NCBI RefSeq assembly: GCF_030160715.1
Contig: NZ_BSOW01000015.1
Location: forward strand, 124,001-188,000
Reading direction: 5' to 3'
DNA from: Bradyrhizobium iriomotense
Lineage (GTDB): Bacteria > Pseudomonadota > Alphaproteobacteria > Rhizobiales > Xanthobacteraceae
Length of the DNA stretch: 64,000 nt
Part shown: positions 1 to 8,690 of the stretch, piece by piece
Position numbering within the stretch: the stretch's first letter is position 1
Layout: each line of letters starts with the position of its first letter
Made by a program: the position numbers and the translations under genes
Notes under the pieces: model-generated
Seen by the model: the letters and a program-made list of their open reading frames with translations, nothing else
Databases searched by the model: none
Told to the model about the DNA's origin: nothing

Positions 1-2
1 AA

Positions 3-371
3 CACTACACCTCGACCGGAGCTGACTCGGACATCAACCGCGTAGCCAATCCGCATAATGAGACCTTCAGGATCGCCTTGCAGCTTGGTGCGCTAGGCGC
101 GGCTATACTCTATGGAATGTGGGTTGCACACGCGAGAATGTTTAGAGGATCTGGTGCGGCAGCTTGGTTCGGACTCGCCGCACTGGCACAAAACGTTCTT
201 GGGTCGCTGGTCAACTCCCATATTTCTGATTTTACGCAAGGATGGACCTACGCCATCTGCGTCGGAGTTGCCGGAGGTATCGTAAAGCGCACGAGATTTG
301 CAAGATCCGCCGTCGACAACTCATCGCCTGATCAGCGGAAGACGCAAATCAGACCACGGCGGCCGTTTTAG
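3..371 (+). CDS. O-antigen ligase / polymerase family protein, C-terminal part (5' end outside window)
   Basis: This frame is open from the first bases of the window and stops at 371, so only the last ~122 residues are present. The motif VANPHNETFRIALQLG followed by two hydrophobic segments and SLVNSHISDFTQGW matches the C-terminal periplasmic loop and last membrane helices of Wzy/WaaL-type O-antigen ligases (the PHN motif and a late H/F-rich loop are family hallmarks). Such inner-membrane proteins polymerise O-antigen repeats or transfer them to lipid A-core. It converges with the Crp/Fnr gene, and the two 3' ends overlap by 23 bp. Ligase versus polymerase cannot be decided from this fragment. 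Confidence 0.8.
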   Translation, partial: HYTSTGADSDINRVANPHNETFRIALQLGALGAAILYGMWVAHARMFRGSGAAAWFGLAALAQNVLGSLVNSHISDFTQGWTYAICVGVAGGIVKRTRFARSAVDNSSPDQRKTQIRPRRPF

Positions 372-1098
372 AGTGGTGCTCTTTTCTGAATGTCGAAGGT
401 CCAGGCAAGGCATAAGCATCTGAGATGAGGCTGTAGCAGCTGCATGCCCTTTGCTCGAGGCACTTGCGTTCATCGATCTGCAGGACGCCGCGCATCTTGC
501 GTATCAACCCTTGCTCCTCGAAGCGGGCCAACGTCTGCGTCACGCCGGCGCGGCGCAATCCCAAGGCGGACGAAAGGTAGTCATGCGTAACTGGAAGCAC
601 ATTGGCGTCAACAGCATCACTTGCCAAACACAACCAACAAGCGAGCCGTCTTTCACGGTCGTGCCGAACACCACACAGTCCGGAGTGAGCGCAATGGAAA
701 GTCAACGCTTGAACGTATCGAGAAAGATGTTCTCGAATCTCCGAGCGCTCGTCCATCAACGGACGCAAGTCCTCGACGCGGATCCTGTGCGCACTTCCTG
801 GAAAAATCACGAGGGATTGATGGGCCGAAAGATGTCCGCCCTCCAGGAGCAAGGCGCCCACCACCCCACGATGTCCTATCACCGCGGTTTCGAGCACGTT
901 TTCCACCCCGACTATCCTGAGCGAGATGAGGCCCGATTCTATAAAATAGATGTAATCGAGATGCCTTTTTGGCTCATGAAGGACCACACCTTCTCGCAGG
1001 GCAATGGGTTCCAGGAACCGACCTATCGCCGCGAGATCCTGCAGGGGAAGGCTCGCCAGAATCGCATTTTTTAAACTGAATCTCGACTTAGGTCGCAT
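349..1098 (-). CDS. Crp/Fnr family transcriptional regulator
   Basis: The 249-residue product has the two-domain layout of Crp/Fnr regulators. A cNMP-binding-type beta-roll covers about residues 20-135 (LHEPKRHLDYIYFIESGLIS, then the VIGHRGVVGA turn). A dimerisation helix follows, then a winged helix-turn-helix at about residues 165-215 (THDYLSSALGLRRAGVTQTL). There is no N-terminal cysteine cluster, so it is not an oxygen-sensing Fnr of the iron-sulphur type. The effector is unknown. Start ATG at 1098 is the first in frame. The gene converges on the O-antigen ligase with a short 3' overlap. Many rhizobial genomes carry paralogues of this kind; the target genes are not visible here. Confidence 0.88.
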   Translation of the reverse strand: MRPKSRFSLKNAILASLPLQDLAAIGRFLEPIALREGVVLHEPKRHLDYIYFIESGLISLRIVGVENVLETAVIGHRGVVGALLLEGGHLSAHQSLVIFPGSAHRIRVEDLRPLMDERSEIREHLSRYVQALTFHCAHSGLCGVRHDRERRLACWLCLASDAVDANVLPVTHDYLSSALGLRRAGVTQTLARFEEQGLIRKMRGVLQIDERKCLEQRACSCYSLISDAYALPGPSTFRKEHHSKTAAVV

Positions 1099-2016
1099 GG
1101 CCCGATTGATCCCGGACGCCGAGGAGTTCTTTAGGAAGCTCCTGCGCGACGTAAGTGGTAGTGTGGGCTGAAATGAAACGGATCATTCTTGCCCCTTCGC
1201 CAAGGCCAAACCTCAAAATGCAGCGAACAAGCTCAATTCTGAGGCTGCTCGTTCGATTGAATTCGCGCCAGGGTGGCCGAGTACTCCGGACAATGGGACT
1301 GACGGAGAGCGGCTTTCGCCGGTGGAGACCAAGCATCTGATGACGCAATAGATCACCTGTGAGGCGTCTCTTCGAAGCTCCGCATGACGAAAGGCGTACC
1401 AAGGACAGTCGTCTCAACTGTTAAGATCCAACCAAATGTGAAGGGCTACTCCCATAGAGCCGAGCAGCGAATGCCTCCTGTCGAACTCTTCGCCCTCTTC
1501 TCTGGATCGCCGGACGACTTCCCCGATGCCCAGTGGGGCCAGAGCGACTTCCTGCCCTCAAGAGAGGCGCGCCTCCGACAGTCCCTTCCTTTTGCACCTT
1601 ACCGGCTCTCAAAGCTCAAGTTCCCTGATTTACCTGCCTTCGCTTCCGAAATTCTGCGCACGGTTGGAGGAAGGCGCAGCTTTTCGTGCGCAGCGCAACG
1701 AGATTCGGTGCCCAGCACTAGTGCAGCTCGGGAGAGCTGAGGTACCATCAGTGGGGCCGAGCTCGGCATCGCGGTGATGGCGCTTGCGGCCTTCAAATGG
1801 CTCGATCGCCGCTACAGCCGGCGTTCATTGCCCTTCAGCCAAGCCCGGGCGACCGGCAGGGCCCCCTGGGGCGCAGAGATAGAGGAGATAAGCAGCGCCA
1901 ACGCCGACGGTGCCGGCTGCGATCGACAGCACGTCGATGGTCAGTCCCTCGGTGTGGAAATGAAAAAAGCGTCGCTCACGGGAGCGGCCCTCCAGGTGAT
2001 GAACTCCTGAGGTCGA
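1099..2016. other. 918-bp interval without a convincing gene
   Basis: Several short frames are open on both strands but none has a recognisable domain or a good ribosome-binding site. The one stretch with protein-like character is on the minus strand at about 1825-2010. It reads TIDVLSIAAGTVGVGAAYLL, a single hydrophobic helix, but has no ATG start after the upstream stop, so it is probably a remnant of a small membrane protein. Confidence 0.5.
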
Positions 2017-3291
2017 CTACGCTGCGCCCTCCGCACTGGCGTCCACGGAAAACGCTGTGCTCACCGGGACGACCTGGCGCTGCCTGAAATAGAACTGCTC
2101 GACGAGCTGGAAGGATGCAGAGCTAACTCCGACGGCTCCGGCGAAGCCGATGATTCCCAGGTACACGACATTGACAACGTCCCCGAGGGCCGGAATTGCG
2201 AGATGCCACCAAAGCGCGAACAGCGCAACTAGCGCGGCCGAATGCAAGAGGTAGAACGAGTATGAGATCCGCCCCAGCGCCGCCAGCGGTCGCCAGGCCA
2301 GCGCACGGGCGAGCCCGCCGTCGCCGTCGACGGCCTTGCACAGCAGAAGCGCGCCCAGCCCCGCGAACAGCCAGACAAACTGCGCCGTGTTCAGATATCC
2401 CGTGGTCATCATGCTGGTCGCAATGCAATAGAGCAGCAACACCACGGCGTCGGGGAATGAGGCGGCAACAGTCCGGAGCCCGCTCGGCGACAGCAGCCCG
2501 ACGATCGCACCGGCAAATAGAAACACGAAAAACTCGAAGTACATTCCCGCAAGGCCCGGCCCGTAGGCGAAGACGACTCCAGCGAGCACGGTGGCGGCGA
2601 TTGCCGGCAGCGCCAGTCGGCGCCCGATCGTCAGAACCAGCGGAAAGCTGAGGTAGAACACCATCTCATAGAACAGAGACCAGCTGACGTTGTTGAAGAC
2701 AATGCCCTGTACTCCAAGCGCCGGAACGCCATTCAGGAAAAGAAGGTTGAAAACGAAATCGCGCAGGCTCGGAAGCGGAATGCCCAGCAAAGGTCCGGTC
2801 GCTAGACACAGCGCCAGCGCCAGCAGGAACGCGGGATAGATCCTAATTATCCTGTTCCGGACGAACCTGGCGTAAGAAAAGCCCTCGCTGCTCGCGATTC
2901 TCGCGATCAGAAAGCCGCTCAGAAGGAAGAAGAGATAGACGCCGTGATGCGAGTGGAACAGCCAGTACAGCACCTCGTCGAAAGGCTGCCGCCAACCGGC
3001 CCAGGCGATGACGTTCGGATTTCCGCCGCGGAACGTCGCCATGTATGTACCGGCGTAGTGGACAAGAAACGTCAGCAGGACCGCGACGCCGCGGAGGCCG
3101 TCCAGGCTTCGATTGCGTTCAGTCGTGAACGAGCTAGGATAGCTCGGTTGCCGGCTCGTAGTGCGGGAGCGCGTAGGCCGCGAATGTCGGGAAGGGCTCC
3201 TCGCCGCGGCTTCACTTGCGAATCTGGACCATTCAGCCGTCATCTGCGACGAGCGTGTTTTGCGAAACGGATCTTCCGGAACTGCTGCCAT
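2017..3291 (-). CDS. Acyltransferase family 3 (OafA/NodX-like) membrane protein
   Basis: The product is an integral membrane acyltransferase of about 424 residues. After a basic, Ser/Arg-rich N-terminal tail of about 58 residues comes NRSLDGLRGVAVLLTFLVHY, the family's first-helix signature with its conserved R and H. It is followed by FFLLSGFLIARI, then ARFVRNRIIRIYP and about ten hydrophobic helices. Enzymes of this family O-acetylate or otherwise acylate exported carbohydrates such as O-antigen, exopolysaccharide or Nod factor. The substrate here is not determined. The proximity of an O-antigen ligase suggests surface polysaccharide. The long tail makes the start uncertain; the ATG at 3243 is an alternative. 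A decayed homologue lies just upstream. Confidence 0.87.
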   Translation of the reverse strand: MAAVPEDPFRKTRSSQMTAEWSRFASEAAARSPSRHSRPTRSRTTSRQPSYPSSFTTERNRSLDGLRGVAVLLTFLVHYAGTYMATFRGGNPNVIAWAGWRQPFDEVLYWLFHSHHGVYLFFLLSGFLIARIASSEGFSYARFVRNRIIRIYPAFLLALALCLATGPLLGIPLPSLRDFVFNLLFLNGVPALGVQGIVFNNVSWSLFYEMVFYLSFPLVLTIGRRLALPAIAATVLAGVVFAYGPGLAGMYFEFFVFLFAGAIVGLLSPSGLRTVAASFPDAVVLLLYCIATSMMTTGYLNTAQFVWLFAGLGALLLCKAVDGDGGLARALAWRPLAALGRISYSFYLLHSAALVALFALWWHLAIPALGDVVNVVYLGIIGFAGAVGVSSASFQLVEQFYFRQRQVVPVSTAFSVDASAEGAA

Positions 3292-3348
3292 GATGCGCGT
3301 CGCATAGCAGATCCGTTGTAACGAGTCACGCTGCCCGTAAAGGTTGCT

Positions 3349-4005
3349 CTAAGCTACAGGTTTACCCTGATCGGCGACGCAGGTATTGGCCCCTGGGTTG
3401 CGAATTACGAGGCCCGCCGACGTCACGACCAACTCGGCCGAGCTGCCGCATAATGCCCGCGTCGAACACCAGGAAGCTCTGATTGGTCGCCGGGCGAAAC
3501 TGGTGGGCAGCGCAAAGGCCCCGCCCGCCAAGGGAAAAACGATGAACACACGGTCATTGTCGTCATTGATGTATGTCGTCGGTTGCTGCGTCCGCCGAAA
3601 TTTGGCCAGCCATTCGCAATGTTGGCCCCCCGTCGCGCCGACCGGAATGGGTATGCCCGTGGTCGCGGACAGATAGTGAAAGTGGACCGGCCGAGGGCGC
3701 TGCGTGGGGGCGAGCCCTCTCGCCCGTCGCGAAGTTTGCCCTTGCCGACTAGCCGCAGCGGCGTCTCGAGCAGCCGGAAGCTGATGTCGGCAATGACCGC
3801 CAAAAGGACCGCGGCAGCCGCGATCGAGACCAGCGAGAGCTCCCAAGATGCGGGAATATGAGCCGCGCCGGTGTGACTGACCATCCAGAAAACGGCTAGC
3901 TGCAGCAGGTAGATGCGAACGACCGCTGCCCGACCCAGATCAGCAGCACCCGCAGCGGGCCCTCGCTAGCGAGGTAGCCCTTGCCGAACGAAGCGATGAA
4001 ACACT
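3349..4005 (-). pseudogene. Decayed second acyltransferase family 3 gene
   Basis: Acyltransferase-like peptides are scattered over different minus-strand frames. FIASFGKGYLASEGPLRVLL occurs near 3990-3930. A frameshift follows, then IYLLQLAVFWMVSH and an ISFRLLETPLRLVGKGKL segment near 3890-3730, which matches the last helix and cytoplasmic end of this family (RLLETP is typical). A downstream open stretch to 3349 has no recognised domain. No single frame covers the gene and the N-terminal half is missing, so this is a relic next to the intact 2017-3291 paralogue. Confidence 0.6.
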
Positions 4006-4307
4006 AGGGCGCCATTCAGAACCAAACTGCGAACTCGTATATCCTTGATATACCGTTGCAATCTTGATCGTTTGAGGGAAAGAGCCACAGCTTGCTGATG
4101 TATAACTCCAACCATTCCGTCATTTCAGGCACGATCCGGCTCTTCCCACTGAACACAAGCGATCCTCGCTATGGATCCCAGCAACTTGCGCTCGCCCCTG
4201 TGAACCGAACATGGCCCGAACATCAATCGCAATGATCTGGTTCAAGTACTGAGCAAGGTATGCCCCCAAAAATTCAGGAGCCGAGCCTGAAGGCCCCGAA
4301 ACCATGA

Positions 4308-4661
4308 TCACGGCAACCTGATGTTGGGGAATACCGCCCATTGATACGCAATCTTGATCGTGCCGCTTGGTTGTAGAGTTATCGACGCGGCTGCCGCCGA
4401 CGAATCGACCGCCTCGACGGTGAAGTCATCAATTCGGAGCGGTCGTTGGAGATCGTTTATATCAATGGCGACACGCTGGACCCCTTCCAAGACTAACCGC
4501 CCCGCCAGAGGTCCCGGATATTCTGGAAGACCCTCAAAATTGAAGTACAGATCTTCGATCTCAAAACCGAATATCTCTTGCTCTGTTCGCCACTCAAGGA
4601 GAGTTATGGTGCAGTCGTGCAGGTTACCCAGCTTGAATAGAAAGTGGCTGAAGTCCGTCAT
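4308..4661 (-). CDS. Hypothetical protein, candidate immunity protein of the adjacent toxin remnant
   Basis: This is a 117-residue acidic cytosolic protein beginning MTDFSHFLFKLGNLHDCTIT, with alternating beta-rich segments and no signal peptide. I do not recognise a named family. Its ATG lies 10 bp downstream of the stop codon of a polymorphic-toxin C-terminal tip (4672-4929) on the same strand. That is the usual place for the immunity gene of a contact-dependent or secreted toxin. Size, acidity and position fit an immunity protein; the binding partner is inferred only. The interval 4006-4307 downstream contains only a weak 73-codon frame (4120-4341) that I do not accept as a gene. Confidence 0.55.
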   Translation of the reverse strand: MTDFSHFLFKLGNLHDCTITLLEWRTEQEIFGFEIEDLYFNFEGLPEYPGPLAGRLVLEGVQRVAIDINDLQRPLRIDDFTVEAVDSSAAAASITLQPSGTIKIAYQWAVFPNIRLP

Positions 4662-4671
4662 CAGATTTCCT

Positions 4672-4929
4672 CTAATACGCAGGCGTCGACCAGAATACTG
4701 CCGTTAAGAACGCTCCAAGTCCCGTCCCCAATCGCAAATAAGGGACTGGCTCGTCCGGTAATGGCGGATACTGGGGGCCCGGAACGTTCGTCCCCGGCGG
4801 CAGATGCGGCTTGCATTGATTATAGTGCCAGTGATCCCTTCCCCGCCAACCCGGCAAGCCAGGGCGGCCTTGGTGAAAGTCGAGGGTATTGCCGCTGGGA
4901 TCCGTAAATCTTTCGCACCGGGTTATTCG
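4672..4929 (-). pseudogene. Polymorphic toxin C-terminal tip, truncated
   Basis: The open frame begins right after an in-frame TAG at 4930-4932. It reads RFTDPSGNTLDF, then GWRGRDHWHYNQ, then HLPPGTNVPG and a short tail. The DPxGN motif followed by HWHYN and HLPPGT is the style of the C-terminal end of Rhs/polymorphic toxins or their processing-linked tips. The upstream part of the toxin is gone: the frame above 4930 has no Rhs repeats. This is therefore a displaced C-terminal tip next to a possible immunity gene, as often left behind when toxin tips are exchanged. Whether it is expressed is unknown. Confidence 0.5.
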
Positions 4930-4951
4930 CTACGTTTCTGCTACGAAACAG

Positions 4952-5134
4952 CTACGCTTCAGGCTCCGTTTTCCCGGTTTTTTCTACCCCGCGTTGCCGA
5001 CGCCGCTCAGCCCTACTCCGCCATTTCAGCCAGGTGATGACGGCGCGAGGGCGATCCGGCCTAGTCAATAGACGCAGCATCTCGGCTCTCAACGTGAGTA
5101 GCCGACGAATTTCATCGAGCGATACTTCCTGCAT
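4952..5134 (-). CDS. Small basic hypothetical protein
   Basis: A 60-codon frame starts MQEVSLDEIRRLLTLRAEML and continues as an amphipathic, Arg-rich helix. Its composition is protein-like (few rare residues, regular heptad leucines) but no family is recognised and the gene is not obviously linked to neighbours. It could be a small DNA-binding or recombination accessory protein, or a remnant. Nothing else is visible between here and 5287. Confidence 0.3.
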   Translation of the reverse strand: MQEVSLDEIRRLLTLRAEMLRLLTRPDRPRAVITWLKWRSRAERRRQRGVEKTGKTEPEA

Positions 5135-5287
5135 GCCGGCCTCCAGCGGGAATCACCATATAGCGGAGGAATAGCGCGGCACAATTGCATAGGATAGATC
5201 CCGCAACTCAACCCGCCCGGGTTGACTCATTGCGCGGCACTGCACGCCTTAGCAGTCCCTCCAACCAAGCTGATGAGCGGAAACCTG

Positions 5288-5548
5288 ATGATGGCGGATC
5301 TGTATTCAATCATGAAGGCCAGGGCGCTGCCCTTGGCGCGAACAATCGTCATGAATCCAAACGAAGATGCTTTTGCGACGATCATGTCCGATAGTGACGA
5401 TCCTCGCCAAGCCAGTTTCCTGATGATGCTGAAGGGCACAATCCCGGCCGAACGTCATCGTCGGATCCTTCTCGATGGCTTGGCCCGCGAATACTCCGGT
5501 GTTGACGGTTGGCTGGCCTACGTCGATCGCGAGTGCAAACAGAATTAG
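5288..5548 (+). CDS. Hypothetical protein, 86 aa
   Basis: This is a small soluble protein starting MMADLYSIMKARALPLARTI (ATG ATG at 5288/5291; the longer frame from 5222 lacks a plausible start signal). It contains DDPRQASFLMMLKGTIPAER and a tryptophan-containing end. It has the composition of a real gene but no recognised domain and no operon partner. The next 583 bp (5549-6131) contain no supportable gene on either strand. Confidence 0.4.
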   Translation: MMADLYSIMKARALPLARTIVMNPNEDAFATIMSDSDDPRQASFLMMLKGTIPAERHRRILLDGLAREYSGVDGWLAYVDRECKQN

Positions 5549-6131
5549 GAATCGGTGATGCGATGGCGGCGGCAAGTAGGCGTCTGAAGGCCATGGACGC
5601 CGGTAGTGAGTAATCAGACTCTCGTCAACCTTCTTGGCCGACAGCATCGCAATTTGACCTAGACCCTATGTTTGCCTTCTGAGGTGACGGGCGGCCCGCC
5701 CCGCGGCAAGCTCCTATCGAGGGTTGCGCCGGATGGTCCGGCGCCGAGCCTCAACGACTCCTCGAACGTGAGGAATTGTCGGATGCCGGCCAGCATCGCA
5801 TCCATCACCAGATAGAGCGGACCGTCGTGGTAGTCGGCCAATTCGACCTGCTTATCAACTAAGAACTTCCTGATCTATTGCAGCGAAGCCAGCGCACGCT
5901 CGATGCAGTCGTCGCAGCATTCCCATGACGACAGCACACGACGATCCTTGAGGCGGATTAGAACCTCACGCGCTACCCGTCTCGATCTTTCCGGCTGACC
6001 GCTATCGAGACGGATTTGCTGCCGCGCCCGCGACAGCAGCTCGGGTCATATCGCACTTGAATTGAATGCGCCCGCTCCTCATCGAAGCTAGGCTACACTG
6101 TTCGCTTTTGTTCGGCCAGGATTTTGCCCCG

Positions 6132-6578
6132 TTATACCGGGCTCGTGCGGTGGCCGGTTGCGACGGGTTCACTTTCCTCAATTGCGGCCGCCAATGTCTC
6201 CAACACGACTTGATGCCAGCGCTCGTCATCAGGCAGCTGCGACGCGCCCAAGCTGGCAACATATCGGCTCAGAACGATGATGCCTGCGATCGTTCTAGGC
6301 TTTGATTGGACCAGCACCTTGGCATGCTCCTTTAGCACCGAGTGCCGCTCGCCGCTTATTTCGTCAGCGGCATCAAATTCCGGACCCTCGTGGAGCTTCG
6401 ATGATACTGCGGTCGCCTCGTCAAGGCGCGCCGATAACTCGCGGTGACGATCGATCACAGCTAACACCGGGTCGTCACAGGCCGATACAGGAACTGGAGG
6501 AGTGGCAGAGCTGGCGAGGGCCGTTCTACGCGACAGCTTCTCATCCGTGGCGCGCGGGGACTTAGGTTTTCTTGTCAT
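6132..6578 (-). CDS. Conserved hypothetical protein, 148 aa
   Basis: The product has a disordered Arg/Ser/Thr N-terminus of about 35 residues (MTRKPKSPRATDEKLSRRTA). A helical domain begins DDPVLAVIDRHRELSARLDE and continues through GERHSVLKEHAKVLV and IAGIIVLSRYVASLG. The DPVLAxIDxHR opening is a pattern I associate with short hypothetical proteins abundant in Bradyrhizobium and relatives, often in accessory regions. No function is known to me. The start ATG at 6578 is the only one giving the full domain. Confidence 0.65.
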   Translation of the reverse strand: MTRKPKSPRATDEKLSRRTALASSATPPVPVSACDDPVLAVIDRHRELSARLDEATAVSSKLHEGPEFDAADEISGERHSVLKEHAKVLVQSKPRTIAGIIVLSRYVASLGASQLPDDERWHQVVLETLAAAIEESEPVATGHRTSPV

Positions 6579-6968
6579 GATGCAGTTGCTCCGTTATCTT
6601 TCGGTAATCCTACCCACCGAAAGGCAATAGGTGACTTCAACATCAAGCACCAACTGCATTTCGAAGCGATAGGTTTGACCGGCGACTCTCGCGTCCCGGC
6701 ATTCGGGAGCGATTTCGTCACGATCGCGCGCCGCGACGCTGGGGCAATCGGCGAAACAATCAAGTTCGGCCGCGGCCAAGCCGGATGGAGCCTGAGCTCG
6801 AAGGCTTCCAGCACCTTTCCGTCGGGCTTGCCACGGCCGTGGATCGCTTTGCCGCTTGCATCCAGCGCTAAGGCGCCGGTCAGGACGATCTCTTCGGCTG
6901 GGCCTTTACGGACCGGAGTGCGGCGCCTATCACGGGCTCTTCGACCACGACGTCTCGACTATTGATGA
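6579..6968. other. Interval with a minus-strand coding remnant
   Basis: The minus strand from about 6900 to 6575 is open and protein-like: EEIVLTGALALDASGKAIHG, then GRGKPDGKVLEAFELRLHPA. It has no credible start and no recognised family, so it is most likely the truncated end of a lost gene. A tRNA-like structure follows at 6969-7043. Confidence 0.4.
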
Positions 6969-7043
6969 CGCGGGCGTCGGGGCTCGAACCAGATTCACTG
7001 ACTTGGAAGGTCAGGACACAACCTATATATATATCACGCACGC
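6969..7043 (-). tRNA. tRNA-Gly(UCC)-like gene, divergent, probably a pseudo-tRNA
   Basis: The minus strand folds into a complete 75-nt cloverleaf. The acceptor is GCGTGCG paired with CGCCCGC (one mismatch, T-C at pair 4). The D-stem is ATAT/GTGT (G-T wobbles) with GG in the D-loop. The anticodon stem is CTGAC/GTCAG with loop CTTCCAA, giving anticodon UCC. The variable loop has 4 nt, and the T-arm is TCTGG/CCCGA with loop TTCGAGC (one mismatch). All arm and loop lengths are canonical. It deviates from a functional tRNA-Gly in having G at the discriminator position, TCA instead of CCA after it, and an AT-rich D-arm. I read it as a decaying or element-borne tRNA-Gly. Confidence 0.55.
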
Positions 7044-7055
7044 GGAAGCTTTGTG

Positions 7056-7289
7056 ATGCAGAAACACTTGCAGACATTCGGCGGGATTTCCCGCAGCGAC
7101 GGCGACCCGACGCCGCACTGCCTCAAGTGCGGCCGGCCGATCGATTTCTGGCGTGTCGAGACGCTCATCAAGCAAGTGGTGAGCGATGTCGGATACCTGG
7201 AGGGCAAGAACACCGGCCAGATCATCCTAACCGTCGAGTGCTACGGCGAGCGCCGGAAGGCCTCAAATTGGCGTGGACGTCTCGTATGA
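7056..7289 (+). CDS. Small phage-type hypothetical protein with a CxxC motif
   Basis: A 77-residue product starts MQKHLQTFGGISRSDGD (a GTG three bases upstream is also possible). It contains HCLKCGRPIDFW, a single CxxC knuckle, then VETLIKQVVSDVGYLEGKN and VECYGERRKASNW. Short proteins like this occur in prophages and integrative elements of rhizobia. It lies just beyond the tRNA-like gene, and its stop overlaps the next start (ATGA at 7286-7289), so the two are translationally coupled. Function unknown. Confidence 0.55.
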   Translation: MQKHLQTFGGISRSDGDPTPHCLKCGRPIDFWRVETLIKQVVSDVGYLEGKNTGQIILTVECYGERRKASNWRGRLV

Positions 7290-7507
7290 CGCAAGCCCGC
7301 GTGGAATTTGTTGGTGGACCGGCGCACGGCGCGACGATCGACCGACCGCGTGCGGCCACGGTAAAGGTCCCTACTCCAAGTCTTGGCACGTTCGCCTACA
7401 CTCTCCGACGCTGCCGCGGCGCCGACGGAACTTTGGTTGAAGTGCCAGCACCAGCCGGGCGCGAGATCGATCGCGCATGGCTCGCTGCGCGTGGTCTTAA
7501 AAACTGA
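7286..7507 (+). CDS. Small phage-type hypothetical protein (GGPxHG motif)
   Basis: This is a 73-residue protein with the opening VEFVGGPAHGATIDRP and a later YTLRRCRGADGT segment. The 'hydrophobic-GGPxHG-xxh' opening is common in small phage and integrative-element proteins of unknown function. The start is fixed by the ATGA overlap with the upstream gene. It supports the view that 7.0-7.6 kb is a remnant of a phage or integrative element beside a tRNA-like gene. Confidence 0.55.
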   Translation: MTQARVEFVGGPAHGATIDRPRAATVKVPTPSLGTFAYTLRRCRGADGTLVEVPAPAGREIDRAWLAARGLKN

Positions 7508-7518
7508 CGGGGACGACG

Positions 7519-7635
7519 ATGAACGCTGCCGATATCAGATTTGCTCTCGGCGTAATCTGCTTGACGTTGGCGACCGCCAAAATACGCGCTGCATCTATCG
7601 ATCATGGGGCGTCAGATCACTGCTTTGCCGGTTGA
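7519..7635 (+). CDS. Possible 38-codon ORF with one hydrophobic segment
   Basis: ATG at 7519 follows a purine-rich GGGGACGACG. The product MNAADIRFALGVICLTLATA has one hydrophobic stretch and ends after a few more polar residues. It could be a tiny membrane peptide or an exported peptide of the same phage-like cluster, or chance. No homology is recognised. Confidence 0.25.
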   Translation: MNAADIRFALGVICLTLATAKIRAASIDHGASDHCFAG

Positions 7636-7796
7636 ATTCGTACAGGTGCTGCCAGAGCGCCTGCGGCAATGTGAGTGATGTCGTCGGCCCCCAAAATCAA
7701 CAGCTTCTACCACAATTACACTTTTTAAGCAGCCACAACTATGGATTATTGCGGAAAACAGGCATAGGCTGCCGCGGCTCGGGGGCTTGTTATTGC

Positions 7797-8666
7797 ATGC
7801 TACTCCACGTCGCTCTGGTGTCGCTAACCAAGGAGGTCACGCTCGCGCAGCTCGCGCCGGTCTCGGCGGCCATTCAAAAGCAGGTCGCGCGTGATTTCGG
7901 CCCGTTGTGGAATGTCGAAGCCACAATCGATGCCTTCGACAGATTGGAAGATGTCCCGGTTGGCTATTGGCACGTACTGCTGCAGGAGGAATTGCCGAAC
8001 GGCGCTGCTGGCCTCCACAAGCGCGATGACGACAAGCAGCCCTTCGCTCTGGTCGGATTGACCAACAACTGGACGGTATTCCTGAGCCATGAAGTGCTCG
8101 AAATGCTGGTCGATCCACAGGGCACGCTGACGCGCGCGGGCAACTCGCTCAAGTCTGGCCAAGGCCGGGTCGAATACCTGATCGAAGTATGCGATCCCTG
8201 TCAGTCTTCGCGGTTTGCCTATTCAGTGAACTCGATCCTCGTCTCGGACTTCTATACGCCGCACTATTTCGATCCCGTTAAGAGCAGCGGCGTGCGCTAC
8301 AGCTATTCGGGGCAGATCCACGGTCCGCGCGAAGTGCTGGATGGTGGATACCTCTCCTGGTTTGACCCGCAGACCCGTCATCTGTTCCAGCTTCAGATGG
8401 ACGGCAAAAAAGCGACAATGGTTGACCAGGGGGAGGTCCCTTTTGACACGGCGAGCCTGCGCGCCTTTTCGGACCGCGTTTCAGCGGACCGCCGAGAGGC
8501 CATTATCAATGGGGGTTCGCGCACCGGACTTCTCCTGAACGCATCAACCGACTACCGGAAGACAGCCCGTATCGCCGAAGCAAAGCCGACAGCCGCTGAC
8601 GATGCGCAGGCTGCCCACGCTCACAATCTGCGGGCACAACTCGAGCACATCACTTCGGCACGTTAA
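7797..8666 (+). CDS. Conserved hypothetical protein with an HExxE motif
   Basis: The product has 289 residues from ATG 7797. Ordered blocks are TKEVTLAQLAPVSAAIQKQV, DVPVGYWHVLLQEELP, GLHKRDDDKQPFALVGLTNN, then SHEVLEMLVDPQG, VEYLIEVCDPCQ, ILVSDFYTPHYFD and GGYLSWFDPQT. The HEVLE tract plus conserved Asp and His resembles a metallopeptidase-like active site, and I recall scattered bacterial and phage hypothetical proteins with the same motif order, but no characterised member. The predicted fold is mixed and soluble. It is followed 24 bp later by an exported protein gene on the same strand, probably one transcript. Catalytic activity is a hypothesis. Confidence 0.6.
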   Translation: MLLHVALVSLTKEVTLAQLAPVSAAIQKQVARDFGPLWNVEATIDAFDRLEDVPVGYWHVLLQEELPNGAAGLHKRDDDKQPFALVGLTNNWTVFLSHEVLEMLVDPQGTLTRAGNSLKSGQGRVEYLIEVCDPCQSSRFAYSVNSILVSDFYTPHYFDPVKSSGVRYSYSGQIHGPREVLDGGYLSWFDPQTRHLFQLQMDGKKATMVDQGEVPFDTASLRAFSDRVSADRREAIINGGSRTGLLLNASTDYRKTARIAEAKPTAADDAQAAHAHNLRAQLEHITSAR

Positions 8667-8690
8667 TCTTGCTCCTTGGGGGATTTTGAA

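Noticed and set aside
4120..4341. 73-codon minus-strand frame
   Set aside because: Overlaps the end of the better gene 4308-4661, lacks an SD and has no domain.
7024..7034. TATATATATA as a promoter -10 or simple repeat
   Set aside because: It forms the D-arm of the tRNA-like cloverleaf and has no -35 partner.
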